The notes under the pieces are model-generated. The model was not told where the DNA came from, did no database searches, and saw only the letters and a program-made list of their open reading frames with translations. DNA of 49,101 nucleotides, taken from positions 1 to 49,101 of the forward strand of contig NZ_JAQYWQ010000043.1 of assembly GCF_029379315.1 (NCBI RefSeq), read 5' to 3'. Below, one piece after another: positions 37,695 to 45,991 of the stretch. The first letter of the stretch is position 1, and each line of letters starts with the position of its first letter. The DNA is from Nostoc sp. S13 (GTDB lineage Bacteria > Cyanobacteriota > Cyanobacteriia > Cyanobacteriales > Nostocaceae). The position numbers and the translations under genes are program-made.

Positions 37695-37918
37695 CTAGTA
37701 CGTCACGGCGTAAATAGCGCCAAGTCTGAGCGGCGGTTCCCGCCGTTGGCGCAGCCCGCCGCAGGCATCTGAACTTTGCAAGACGAGCAACCATTTAAAA
37801 TCCCTAAAAAGCCCATTCCATAATACTTTTGACTTTTGACTTTTACCTCTCTACGAGAGGCTGCGCCAACGGCTACGCTCAGTACAAGTGACTTTTGACT
37901 TCGGCATTGCGGTACTAG
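37695..37918 (-). repeat. Dispersed MITE-like repeat, copy B
   Basis: Bounded by CTAGTAC (37695-37701) and GTACTAG (37912-37918). It is the inverted, longer counterpart of the element at 15488-15664. The extra length comes from two inserted palindromic pieces (around GTTGGCGCAGCCCGCCGC and TCTCTACGAGAGGCTGCGCC). The remainder of the 37169-37937 gap has no gene apart from the promoter of binding protein 1. Confidence 0.75.
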
Positions 37919-37937
37919 CTTTCATATCTGATTATTT

Positions 37938-39026
37938 CTACTTTTCACTTATAAGTGTTGGTGGAGTAATAGCTGCATATTCTTTGGGTGTAAGCAAAGC
38001 TTCCTGAACATCAATCTTTTTGGGTAATATTTTTTCCTTATAAAATAAATCTGCCACACTTTGTTGAGCTTTCATCAATTCTGGAGTAATTCCTTTTAGT
38101 CGATAATTAGCGCGTCCAGAAATTACTTCTTGAATGGGGAGATCAATTTTAAGTACTGGTGCTATTAGTTTGGCTACCTCTTTACGATTTGCTTCTGCCC
38201 ATTGACCGTTTTTATCAATCTCTTCCAAGATAATCCGAAGTAATTCGGGATTTTCCTTCGCAAACTCGCGTGTTCCTACATAATATCCGCCTGGAGTACC
38301 AATATTTGTAGCGTCTCTCAGCACACGCGCACCGTGGAGTTTTTCCACTAAAGCTAAGTGAGGATCGCCAGTTACCCAAACTGGAATAGTGCCCTGAATA
38401 AATGCACCACGGGCTTCAACATTCGGCATACTCAAAACTTTAATATCACTGTATTTTAAGCCGACTTCATCTAAAGCTTTGATGATAAAATAGTGAGAAG
38501 CAGAACCTTTTTGGAAGACGACTTTTTGTCCTTTTATATCAGCTAAAGTCTTAATTGGAGAACCTTTAGGAACTGCGATCGCACTACCTTTACCAGAAGT
38601 AGCAGTAATTCGTCTACCAGCAAGATAGACGATTCTTGCACCAGCAGCTTGGGCAAAAATCGGAGGAGTTTCTCCAACCGATCCAACATCAATTTTGCCA
38701 ACATTCATCGCTTCCATAAGTTGCGGACCCTGGGCAAATTGCGCCCACTCAACTTTTACACCCAAGGGTTCCAAACGTTTTTCTAAAACTCTCGTGACCC
38801 TAACTAAATCACCAGAGCTTTGATACCCTATTCGCAGCAGTTTCGTTTTAAAAGTAATGATTTTTGTCGCTGCTGTCTCTGCTTTTGGTTCGGTTGCATT
38901 ATTTGTATTATTGCTGCGTGACGTACAACTGATTAAAGTGGTAGATAAAGCCAAACAACCCGGCATTACAAATAACGCTATCTTACTGATTATTGTTGAC
39001 TTTCTTTTTATGGTATTGCTAAACAT
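37938..39026 (-). CDS. Sulfonate-type ABC transporter substrate-binding lipoprotein (2)
   Basis: Encodes 362 residues. The lipobox LISC (about residue 34) after a hydrophobic segment marks a lipoprotein. The body parallels binding protein 1: LRIGYQSSGDLVRVTRVLEK, KIDVGSVGETPPIFAQAAGA, IKTLADIKGQKVVFQKGSAS and VTGDPHLALVE. Conservation of the VGETPP segment suggests a related ligand. The two genes are 770 bp apart with a mobile repeat between, so they are probably separate units. A direct role in sulfur or sulfonate uptake is inferred from family and from the TauD- and SfnB-like neighbours. Confidence 0.88.
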   Translation of the reverse strand: MFSNTIKRKSTIISKIALFVMPGCLALSTTLISCTSRSNNTNNATEPKAETAATKIITFKTKLLRIGYQSSGDLVRVTRVLEKRLEPLGVKVEWAQFAQGPQLMEAMNVGKIDVGSVGETPPIFAQAAGARIVYLAGRRITATSGKGSAIAVPKGSPIKTLADIKGQKVVFQKGSASHYFIIKALDEVGLKYSDIKVLSMPNVEARGAFIQGTIPVWVTGDPHLALVEKLHGARVLRDATNIGTPGGYYVGTREFAKENPELLRIILEEIDKNGQWAEANRKEVAKLIAPVLKIDLPIQEVISGRANYRLKGITPELMKAQQSVADLFYKEKILPKKIDVQEALLTPKEYAAITPPTLISEK

Positions 39027-39278
39027 TTTACACCTGTAGATTCAATCCAAATATTTAAAGAGGGATATAGCAATCTATTCTCTCATTATGTGGGAAAAAG
39101 TTGGTCTGAGTATTTTTCCGAACCAAATTAGCTATTAATTCTAGGTTAGATTTTATCGGATTTTGTATTTAAATAAAGTATTGATGAACACTTCTTTTTA
39201 GATAGAAGAATATTTTTATATATGACCAGATAATGTGACGATTATCATTTTTTAACAAAAAATTCCGTGCGTTTAAGT

Positions 39279-39339
39279 TGCTTGAGTTTTTATCAAGCAG
39301 TAAGTTTTGTGTTGGGGTTAAATCCCCATTACAAAACTT
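39279..39339. repeat. Two consecutive hairpins between the TauD-like gene and binding protein 2
   Basis: The first stem is TGCTTGA (39279-39285) with TCAAGCA (39293-39299). The second is AAGTTTTGTGTTGGGG (39302-39317) with its near complement at 39324-39339 (13 of 16 pairs). They may end the dioxygenase transcript or process the leader of binding protein 2. Confidence 0.5.
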
Positions 39340-39412
39340 GTTGTTGTTAGGTCTGTATTGCACTCAACACAGAAGCGCTATATCTAGTTTAGGAATGAGG
39401 GTGGATGACTCC

Positions 39413-39535
39413 AAGAGCATCTCAATGAGTGCAAATATACCAGATGAGAAACAAGATTCTTACTCCCTCTCCGAACTCACGGAGAGTGTTGGGGTGAGGT
39501 TTTACAAGGCTTTTTACACTCATTAAGATGCTGCC
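39413..39535. mobile_element. 123-bp MITE with terminal inverted repeats and 9-bp target duplication
   Basis: The inverted ends AGCATCTCAATGAGTG (39416-39431) and CACTCATTAAGATGCT (39517-39532) match at 15 of 16 positions. The direct repeat GATGACTCC lies immediately outside on both sides (39404-39412 and 39536-39544). The core contains a GGGGTGAGG-type repeat common in Nostoc. There is no transposase. A short open frame crossing it is not a gene. Confidence 0.7.
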
Positions 39536-39607
39536 GATGACTCCCACCATATCATTAAGAGCAGATTTGAGATTTTAACAGCGTTATAACTGTCTGACTC
39601 ATAAAAT

Positions 39608-40471
39608 CTAAAAGGGACGACTACCTGCAAGGCTAACCCGCTTTAATACCCGTCGCTCATTCGGATCAAATGCTTGACGGTAATGCAAGGTAGCTTGATT
39701 ATCCCAGTAGACAATATCACCTACAGACCATTTGTGTTGGTAGTAGAATCGGGGCTGATTCAAATGCTGACGCAACTGTTCAATCAGTTTAGATCCTTCT
39801 TCTGGCTCTAGCCCGACAATTTCCACTTCCGTAGCAATATCTAAGTAAAGATGCTTTTTACCACTCTCTGGATGTGTCCTAACTAAAGGATGGGGAAAGA
39901 TCGGACTTATTAAAGGAATACTCTTGTCTAAACGATACAAAGAGCGTGGTGCCTTCCGGTCTTGCAAAAATGGGTTGTAGGTAATTAACTGTAAATCTGT
40001 AATCCGTTTTTTGGTGGTTTCATCTAACGCTTCATAAGCCAGATTGGTATTTAACCAATAAGTATCTCCACCTTGAGACGGTATTTCCAATGCATAAAGA
40101 AGCGAACCACTAGATGGAGTAAAAGTCCATTTGTGGTCAGAATGGAAAGTGAGTTCCCCAGTACCGGTATAGCCACCATCGACGTTGGAAATTGGAATCA
40201 CCACCGGAGTTTCTCCTGGTTTAGAAGCCAATACTGGAGTTTCATCAGACGGTACAAAGAGTGCGCCAAAGTATAACGAAAAGCTCAAAAGTTCTTGATC
40301 AGAAAGCTTTTGGTCTTTGAAGATCAAGATGTGGCGATCGCGCAGAGCTTGCTTAAGTTGTAATATGACTTCAGGTGCAATCGGTTGACTGGCATCAAGA
40401 TCGGTAACTATCGCTCCCAAAGGGGCATCAATAGACCTAATTTTAACCTCTGTCAAAGTCGAGGTAGGCAT
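39608..40471 (-). CDS. TauD/TfdA-family 2-oxoglutarate-dependent dioxygenase
   Basis: Encodes 287 residues. The iron triad is His110 and Asp112 (TFHSDHKW) plus His263 (TLHYRQAF). Arg274, eleven residues on, is the expected 2-oxoglutarate anchor, the same spacing as in TauD. The ribosome site ACAGGAG lies 7-8 nt upstream of the ATG. These enzymes hydroxylate a sulfonate such as taurine so that sulfite is released, or open other substrates in sibling groups. The gene follows binding protein 3 by 36 bp on the same strand, so the pair is a clear operon, linking uptake with oxygenolytic cleavage. The exact substrate cannot be told from the sequence. Confidence 0.9.
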   Translation of the reverse strand: MPTSTLTEVKIRSIDAPLGAIVTDLDASQPIAPEVILQLKQALRDRHILIFKDQKLSDQELLSFSLYFGALFVPSDETPVLASKPGETPVVIPISNVDGGYTGTGELTFHSDHKWTFTPSSGSLLYALEIPSQGGDTYWLNTNLAYEALDETTKKRITDLQLITYNPFLQDRKAPRSLYRLDKSIPLISPIFPHPLVRTHPESGKKHLYLDIATEVEIVGLEPEEGSKLIEQLRQHLNQPRFYYQHKWSVGDIVYWDNQATLHYRQAFDPNERRVLKRVSLAGSRPF

Positions 40472-40507
40472 AATATTCTCCTGTGTTTTAGTTTCTTCTT
40501 GGGATAA

Positions 40508-41614
40508 CTACTTATTAGCTAAAACCTCTGAGGGAGTAATTTTGGCGTACTCTTCAGGTGTCAAAAACCCTTCTCTAACATTCACCTTTCTGGGGATAAG
40601 TCCTAAGCTGTACCACTTGTCTGCAACTTCCTGTTGCTTGATAATGGTTTTCTCGGTAATTGGTACCAGCCCATACTCATATTTCTCATGCATTATTTCT
40701 AAAGTCGGTGGATCTAGCTGAGTTACAGGAGCAAGCAGTTGTGCTACTTCTTTGGGATGATCCTTAGTCCAGATTTCTGCCTTTTGTAGCTCCTCTAGAA
40801 ACACTTTGATAACATCAGGATGAGCCTGATAAAACTGGCGTGAGGTTGAGTAAAAGTTGCCAGTATCTCGCAACTTCCCACCATCTGCTAAAACACGAGC
40901 TATTTTATTTTGTTCATTTCTGGTAGCAAATGGCTCCCAAATATACCAAGCATCCACCTTGTTCTGACTAAATGCCGCATTTGCGTCTGCTGGTGGTAAA
41001 AAAACTGATTTGACATCGCTCAGTTTCAGTCCCGCGTCTTCTAATGCCTTAACTAATAAGTAGTGACCGATGGAGGCTTTCTGGAAAGCCACTTTTTTGC
41101 CCTTCAAATCGGCAACACTTTTAATCGGAGAGTTTATAGGAACTAAAAGTGAAATTGATTTACCACTGGGGTGTGTAGTAGCTAGATAAACAAGAGGCGC
41201 TCCTGCTGCTTGTGAAAATACAGGAGGCGATTCGGCTGTAGATGCGATATCCAGTCCATTTGCATTCACGGCTTCTAGTTGTTGTGGCCCAGCCGCAAAC
41301 TCAGGCCACTGTACTTTAAAACCCAGAGGCTCTAATCGCTTTTCCAAGGAACCCTGCTTTTCTAAAACTGCTAGAGCAGTAAGTTGTTTTGAACGTACAA
41401 TCCGTACTACTTGTTTCTGAGTTGACTTCTCTGTAGTGTTAGATGAAGCTACCGACTCAGGGGAAGCTGCCGACTGCTGAGTGTTATTTTTGGCTTCACT
41501 ACAACTCGATAGGGCTGTCGATACCATTAAGCAGTAGCCCAGAGCAAACAACAAAGAACGACGTGTTGTTCTCTGGCTTTTCCTGAATTCAAACTTTCCT
41601 TTTAAAGCTGGCAT
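40508..41614 (-). CDS. Sulfonate-type ABC transporter substrate-binding lipoprotein (3)
   Basis: Encodes 368 residues. The lipobox LSSC follows a hydrophobic stretch and an Arg-rich start, and a Ser/Thr/Gln linker precedes the domain. The fold landmarks are QQLEAVNANGLDIASTAESP, IKSVADLKGKKVAFQKASIG and VDAWYIWEPFATRNE, the last replacing the GGDP/TGDP hinge of the other two. The ligand pocket differs (ASTAESPP rather than GSVGETPP), so it probably binds another compound. It heads an operon with the TauD-like dioxygenase. Confidence 0.9.
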   Translation of the reverse strand: MPALKGKFEFRKSQRTTRRSLLFALGYCLMVSTALSSCSEAKNNTQQSAASPESVASSNTTEKSTQKQVVRIVRSKQLTALAVLEKQGSLEKRLEPLGFKVQWPEFAAGPQQLEAVNANGLDIASTAESPPVFSQAAGAPLVYLATTHPSGKSISLLVPINSPIKSVADLKGKKVAFQKASIGHYLLVKALEDAGLKLSDVKSVFLPPADANAAFSQNKVDAWYIWEPFATRNEQNKIARVLADGGKLRDTGNFYSTSRQFYQAHPDVIKVFLEELQKAEIWTKDHPKEVAQLLAPVTQLDPPTLEIMHEKYEYGLVPITEKTIIKQQEVADKWYSLGLIPRKVNVREGFLTPEEYAKITPSEVLANK

Positions 41615-41840
41615 GGGTTGTTTTACTTATTCCCCTGTAGGTGGTTAGAACAATTATGATTGATTGCAATATAAAGAATAACAAATATTATCTATCAATT
41701 TATTTAAAAACGATAATAATTATTTTTTTGGAGGTTGAAAAACTTTATTTATGAAATTAGGAAAGAGAGTGGGTATAACCCACCCTATAAGAACTTGAGG
41801 AACTGAAAATTTAATAGTTAGGAGCAAAAAATTTAGGAAG

Positions 41841-41863
41841 TGGAGTGAGAAAGGCTCACTCCA
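41841..41863 (-). terminator. Hairpin after the methyltransferase gene
   Basis: TGGAGTGAG (41841-41849) pairs with CTCACTCCA (41855-41863). On the minus strand it is followed, about ten bases later, by a run of six T. The 41615-41927 gap also holds the small palindrome GTGGGT-ATA-ACCCAC (41769-41783) and no gene. Confidence 0.45.
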
Positions 41864-41927
41864 ATGTCGTGCTAGTGGAAGATTGAAATTTGTGATTGAA
41901 ACTCTATATTGTTGATGTTCAATTTTG

Positions 41928-42749
41928 CTAGTGCTTCCAAGCGACTAGGATTGTAGCTTTGACTTCTTCTGTAAAATGTCCAGACGGCTCAACTGCTAGT
42001 AGCGCTTCTTTGAGATCCGTTTCAAATGCTGGGGCGTTATCGCCATAGAAAATTTTGAGAGAGAAGGCTGTAGTGTATAAGTAGCCGAGATAGCTATCGA
42101 CAGTCCAAGATTTTTCAAATGGCACTTCATAGAATTCTTGACGAGCAAAAGCCGAATTGCCAATTATGACTTCATGGGGAGGATCGACTGGCTTACGAAT
42201 GCCTTGTCCTCGTTGTCCAGTCCGCCGCTCTTCACCTAACCATTTCTTCACTACTCCAACAGCAGCTTGTTTCCAAGGTAGATTGCTTTGCCAAGGGTTA
42301 TCACCAGTCTGAAGCAGTGCTAGTCCACCATCATCAGTAAGCAATTCATAAAGGCGTTCAAGCACTAATTCGCGTTCCATCCAGTGGAAGGCTCTACCAA
42401 TAGTCGCTAACTTAAATATCCCTAAACTAGAGTCAATTAGTTCTGCTCCTTGTTCTAACCAAGTAATGTTATTTGCTCCGACTGCTGCTGCTTGCCGTTT
42501 AGCTTCGGCAATCATTTCTGGATCGGGATCGATCGCCACAACTTCTTCAAATTTGGTTCGTAGAGGAATTGAAATTAATCCTGGCCCAGTACCTAAATCA
42601 AGGAGTCTTCCTTGACCATTGAGATTAAATATTTCGGCTAGTTTGTCGAATACAACAGGTGGGTATTTGGTTCTATATTGAGCGTAGCCCTCTGCGGCTC
42701 CCTCAAATAAACTTGGGTCGTATGTGGGAAGTGTTTTTAGTTGAGTCAT
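41928..42749 (-). CDS. Class I SAM-dependent methyltransferase
   Basis: Encodes 273 residues. The SAM-binding motif I is LLDLGTGPGLISIPL (residues about 49-63), with motif II acidic end EVVAIDPDPEMI. The rest agrees with ubiE/ycgJ-like small-molecule methyltransferases. The substrate is unknown, although the position between a flavoprotein of the sulfur-acquisition type and a binding protein-dioxygenase operon makes an organosulfur-related substrate conceivable. That is context only. A palindromic repeat fills the gap before it. Confidence 0.85.
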   Translation of the reverse strand: MTQLKTLPTYDPSLFEGAAEGYAQYRTKYPPVVFDKLAEIFNLNGQGRLLDLGTGPGLISIPLRTKFEEVVAIDPDPEMIAEAKRQAAAVGANNITWLEQGAELIDSSLGIFKLATIGRAFHWMERELVLERLYELLTDDGGLALLQTGDNPWQSNLPWKQAAVGVVKKWLGEERRTGQRGQGIRKPVDPPHEVIIGNSAFARQEFYEVPFEKSWTVDSYLGYLYTTAFSLKIFYGDNAPAFETDLKEALLAVEPSGHFTEEVKATILVAWKH

Positions 42750-42780
42750 ATCAATTTTGGATTTTGGACTTTCCTGCGGA

Positions 42781-42855
42781 ATGCTACGCGTAGCTTGCTT
42801 CTGTGTTCGCGGAGCGTCTCGTAGAGAAGGAGTACGGCTACGCTCAGTCGAACGA
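42781..42855. repeat. Palindromic intergenic mosaic repeat
   Basis: Contains GCTACGCGTAGC (a perfect palindrome), CGCGGAGCGTCTCGTAGAGA and GGCTACGCTCAGTCGAA. Related pieces occur at about 33110-33150, 35560-35620 and in copy B at 37695. No gene is in the 42750-43023 gap, which ends with an STRR array (CCCCATG/CCCAATG). Confidence 0.55.
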
Positions 42856-43023
42856 TTTTAGATTTAGGTAAGTAAGGTGGAAATTAAATAAAGTCCACCC
42901 TACAAGACAGCGAGTAGACAGCTAAAGCGCCTAGCGCGAGAGTGGGGAGTGAGGGAAATCAGAGAGATGAGGGAGTAAAGTGAATAAATTCTTGCCAATG
43001 CCCCATGCCCAATCCCCAATGCC

Positions 43024-44205
43024 CTAAGAATATTGCGTGATCACAGGTAGCTGATCGTTGAGTACCCAATCGCCGATCGCTCGCAATTTGTAGTCCACTG
43101 GATCGTGGAGGGTAAAGGTTCGTAAATCTCGCCAGTAACGGTCAAATCCATATTTGGTTGCAGTGGCGCGAGTTCCGGTAACTTCAAAGACGCGGTTGGT
43201 AATATCTATACCTACACGGGTAGCTAATGCTTTGGCTGCGGAAACTGCGATCGCTACTTCTCCCCTTTCTTGATGAGTAAGTTCTACATCTTTGTCCCAT
43301 GCTGCTTGCACCTTCTCGGCTGCTTGGTCAGCTAGAGCGATCGCAGCTTGAATTTCAATCCAAAAATCACCGTAATGATGCAGAATATATGGGTCTTGAG
43401 TAGCACTATCTACCCCTGATGTAATCCACGGTTGAGTAGTAGTTTTAGTGTATTCACGAGCTGCTGCAAAGGCTCCTTTAGTAATTCCCAGATAAACGTT
43501 GGTTTTTGTTAACTGGGCAATAATACCAAGAAAAGTTGAGAAGGCATTATCAGGGGGATTGGATGGCCCTAAAATCTCATCTTTCTCTACTAGGACATTG
43601 TTAAATGTATAACTATTGCTATCAGTGCGACGTTGCCCGATGTTGTCCCAATCTTGATTAGAAACTAACCCTTCCCTGTCTTTAGGAATGATGAATATGA
43701 AGGGCAATTCTACGCCATCTTCCAAAGCGGAGAATACTCGAAAATCTGCAACGGAAATTCCTGTGCCAAAGCTTTTAACACCATTAACCCGAAAATTATC
43801 GCCTTCTGGATTAATTTTCAGCCTAGTATCCCGCGTATTAATGGCGTTTGCCCAAAATAAGTTATTCTTAGCAGTTTCTCTATAATATTTTTCCTTTTGG
43901 GACGGCGTGCCGGAAACGTGACCCAAAGCTGTCAAATTGAGATGATTACCATACAACTGACCAATTGAACCATCAGCTTTTGAGAGTTTTCTGACAATTT
44001 TTAAGGCATCAATCCAAGTTGCGCCAATCCCACCATATTGCTTAGGTACAATCAGTGATAACAAGCCACTCTCACGCAGTTTATTAATTTCCTCTTCTGG
44101 AATTCCGGCTTGGGCATCCCTTTCAACTGCGGATTTAGCAAGTTCCTTGGATAGTGAAGTTGCTAGGTCAATGTAATCCTTTGGTTTTGTAATTTCTAGC
44201 ACCAT
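43024..44205 (-). CDS. SfnB/DszC-like acyl-CoA dehydrogenase-fold flavoprotein
   Basis: Encodes 393 residues from the ATG at 44205, with AAGGA ten bases upstream; a TTG two codons earlier has poor spacing. The acyl-CoA dehydrogenase fold is shown by LSLIVPKQYGGIGATW, the flavin-side RVNGVKSFGTGISVADF, and the C-terminal RYWRDLRTFTLHDPVDYKL. That ending is typical of the SfnB/DszC monooxygenase branch and replaces the catalytic Glu region of true dehydrogenases. These enzymes use reduced flavin and O2 in sulfur release from sulfones or thiophenes. An NAD(P)H:flavin reductase, which would be needed, is not in the window. Context with sulfonate binding proteins supports organosulfur use. Confidence 0.88.
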   Translation of the reverse strand: MVLEITKPKDYIDLATSLSKELAKSAVERDAQAGIPEEEINKLRESGLLSLIVPKQYGGIGATWIDALKIVRKLSKADGSIGQLYGNHLNLTALGHVSGTPSQKEKYYRETAKNNLFWANAINTRDTRLKINPEGDNFRVNGVKSFGTGISVADFRVFSALEDGVELPFIFIIPKDREGLVSNQDWDNIGQRRTDSNSYTFNNVLVEKDEILGPSNPPDNAFSTFLGIIAQLTKTNVYLGITKGAFAAAREYTKTTTQPWITSGVDSATQDPYILHHYGDFWIEIQAAIALADQAAEKVQAAWDKDVELTHQERGEVAIAVSAAKALATRVGIDITNRVFEVTGTRATATKYGFDRYWRDLRTFTLHDPVDYKLRAIGDWVLNDQLPVITQYS

Positions 44206-44275
44206 AATCAAATCATCCTTTTAGGAATTTTAAAGCAATAAATTATCTAAAGAAACTTCATTATTTAAGAGAAAT

Positions 44276-44300
44276 GTAGAGTGGGCAAGGCCCACGCTAC
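44276..44300. terminator. Hairpin between amidohydrolase 1 and the SfnB-like gene
   Basis: GTAG-A-GTGGGC (44276-44286) pairs with GCCCAC-G-CTAC (44290-44300) across AAG, leaving one mismatch. It could end the amidohydrolase transcript, or it may be just another repeat of this style. Confidence 0.4.
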
Positions 44301-44391
44301 AAGTGAACAGAGGAAATGGAACATGGAACGTTGTAATTGTCCTTTGTTATTAGTCCTTTGTGCTTTGCAAATGACCAATGACTAATGACAG

Positions 44392-45894
44392 TTATTTCTT
44401 CGCTGCCAGATATTCATTTGCGGCTTTCTCAACACCTGTGCCTTTGAAGAAGTCTTGATTGAGACTGGTGTACAACTCCAAAGGATGGATTGAGAGGAAG
44501 TAGCGAAGGTCTTCTTCGGTAATGATTTCATGTTCTGCCATTGAGTAAGCGTTGGCAGTAACGGCGGTGATATCAGGCACATCCCAATGACCGGAATCGG
44601 AACCTAAGAAAGCTTTAACGCGTTGGCTTTGCCCGCCGCAGGCATCGCCAAAGGGATTAGCTGCACGATTAAAAGCTTGGGATACACGGGTATCGTCTGA
44701 TTCCGTACCGAAGTAGAAATGATTCAAGAAGCGATCGCGTACATCTTCTGGTTGCTCAATTCCTGCGAGTTCAAATTCATCGAGTTCGCCTGGATCTTCT
44801 GGTGCCAATAGTTGATGGTGGAATCCTAAACCGTCACCAATTTTATCTAAGCGTCCATCGACAAGTTCGCCACCGTAGCGGGTGTACAACTCTACAAGTG
44901 CTTCCTTATCAATAATGGCAGGATTGTTATTTGTCAACAAATGTTGTTTGTTGCGGGTTTCCCAATGCCAAATAATATCAGCGTATAGACTAGCACCCCA
45001 AGCTGAACCACCTTCTAAAAAAGCAAACTTTAATTGTGGGAAGCGGCGGGTAACTCCACCAAAGAACAGCGATTTGCATAATGCTTCCGCCGCAAAGGCA
45101 AAGTGATTAATGTGATTATACTGGGCATTGGTGACAGAACGTTGAGTTGTCCAACCTTGGCTGGAAGCGTGAGTTGTGGGTACAACTTTCAGTTCTACGC
45201 ACTTAGCCCAGAATGGATCGTAATCATACTGGCTATCTAAGCCAAAGTTATCAATCCAAACCACTTCGTTAGCTACTTCTTTGCCATACTTTTCAAAGGC
45301 AGGAATTGGACGACGGACGTAACCGGGGATTTGAATTGCTTTGAGTCCCAGAACATTCACCGCATATTCCAACTCTTCAATCCCTTCTTCGGGAGTGTGG
45401 AGTGGAATGGCGGCGATGGGTGTTAGGCGATCGCTATAAGGGCGGAAAATGTCAGCATGGTAGTGGTTAACTGCCCGACAAACAGCCCGCCGCATTTCTT
45501 CGTTACCGATATTCGGAGCCAAAGTTGCCAAGTTGGGGTACACAACGGCAAAGTCTGTACCAGCTTCTTGCAAGCGCTCATGCAGCAACTTCGGCAAGCT
45601 AATGGTAGCCAAATTCAAAGTATTTTTTGTGGGACGACCCCACCAGTTAGGGCGATTCGTGCGATAAGCAAAACGTTCTTCCCAACTTTGCTTGTACCAC
45701 TTAAAGCGGGATGATCCTGGTAAATTCTCTTTGAAACGTTCGACAAGCGCAGTTCCACCAACTTGCTCTAAATAATCCAAGACTGCTGGTTCAAATTCCT
45801 GAGTATGTACATCAGTGTCAATGATCGGATAACCAAGTTTTTCTCGAATTTGAGCAGACCTGGTTTTTTGTGGACGGTCTAGAGCAATTGTCAT
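44392..45894 (-). CDS. Amidohydrolase family protein, copy 1
   Basis: Encodes 500 residues. The metal motif D-x-H lies in IIDTDVHTQEF (Asp28, His30). A later His lies in VPTTHASSQGW, an acidic residue in KFAFLEGGSAWG, and the closing Asp in FLGSDSGHWDVPD. This is the layout of the PF04909 (ACMSD-like) metal-dependent hydrolase or decarboxylase group. The reaction is unknown. GAGGG precedes the start. It follows its near-duplicate (45981-47468) at 86 bp, separated by a palindromic element, and precedes the SfnB-like gene. A short CGQSQ insertion (residues about 428-433) distinguishes it from copy 2. That extra sequence has CCCGCCGCAGGCATCG repeat character. Confidence 0.88.
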   Translation of the reverse strand: MTIALDRPQKTRSAQIREKLGYPIIDTDVHTQEFEPAVLDYLEQVGGTALVERFKENLPGSSRFKWYKQSWEERFAYRTNRPNWWGRPTKNTLNLATISLPKLLHERLQEAGTDFAVVYPNLATLAPNIGNEEMRRAVCRAVNHYHADIFRPYSDRLTPIAAIPLHTPEEGIEELEYAVNVLGLKAIQIPGYVRRPIPAFEKYGKEVANEVVWIDNFGLDSQYDYDPFWAKCVELKVVPTTHASSQGWTTQRSVTNAQYNHINHFAFAAEALCKSLFFGGVTRRFPQLKFAFLEGGSAWGASLYADIIWHWETRNKQHLLTNNNPAIIDKEALVELYTRYGGELVDGRLDKIGDGLGFHHQLLAPEDPGELDEFELAGIEQPEDVRDRFLNHFYFGTESDDTRVSQAFNRAANPFGDACGGQSQRVKAFLGSDSGHWDVPDITAVTANAYSMAEHEIITEEDLRYFLSIHPLELYTSLNQDFFKGTGVEKAANEYLAAKK

Positions 45895-45933
45895 GGTGGT
45901 TTACCCTCATCAAATGTTTATAGGCATTGGCAA

Positions 45934-45991
45934 AGACGCGATAAATCGCCAAAGAATCAATCCTTTGTAGAGACGGCGATTTATCGCGTCT
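45934..45991. repeat. Split palindrome overlapping the stop of amidohydrolase 2
   Basis: AGACGCGATAAATCGCC (45934-45950) and GGCGATTTATCGCGTCT (45975-45991) are exact complements. The right arm contains the last codons and TAA stop of copy 2. The element resembles the AGACGCGATT palindromes at 26706 and 30273. Confidence 0.8.

Noticed and set aside
39278..39526. 82-codon plus-strand open frame
   Set aside because: It starts in a hairpin and ends in the MITE, so it is made of repeat sequence.
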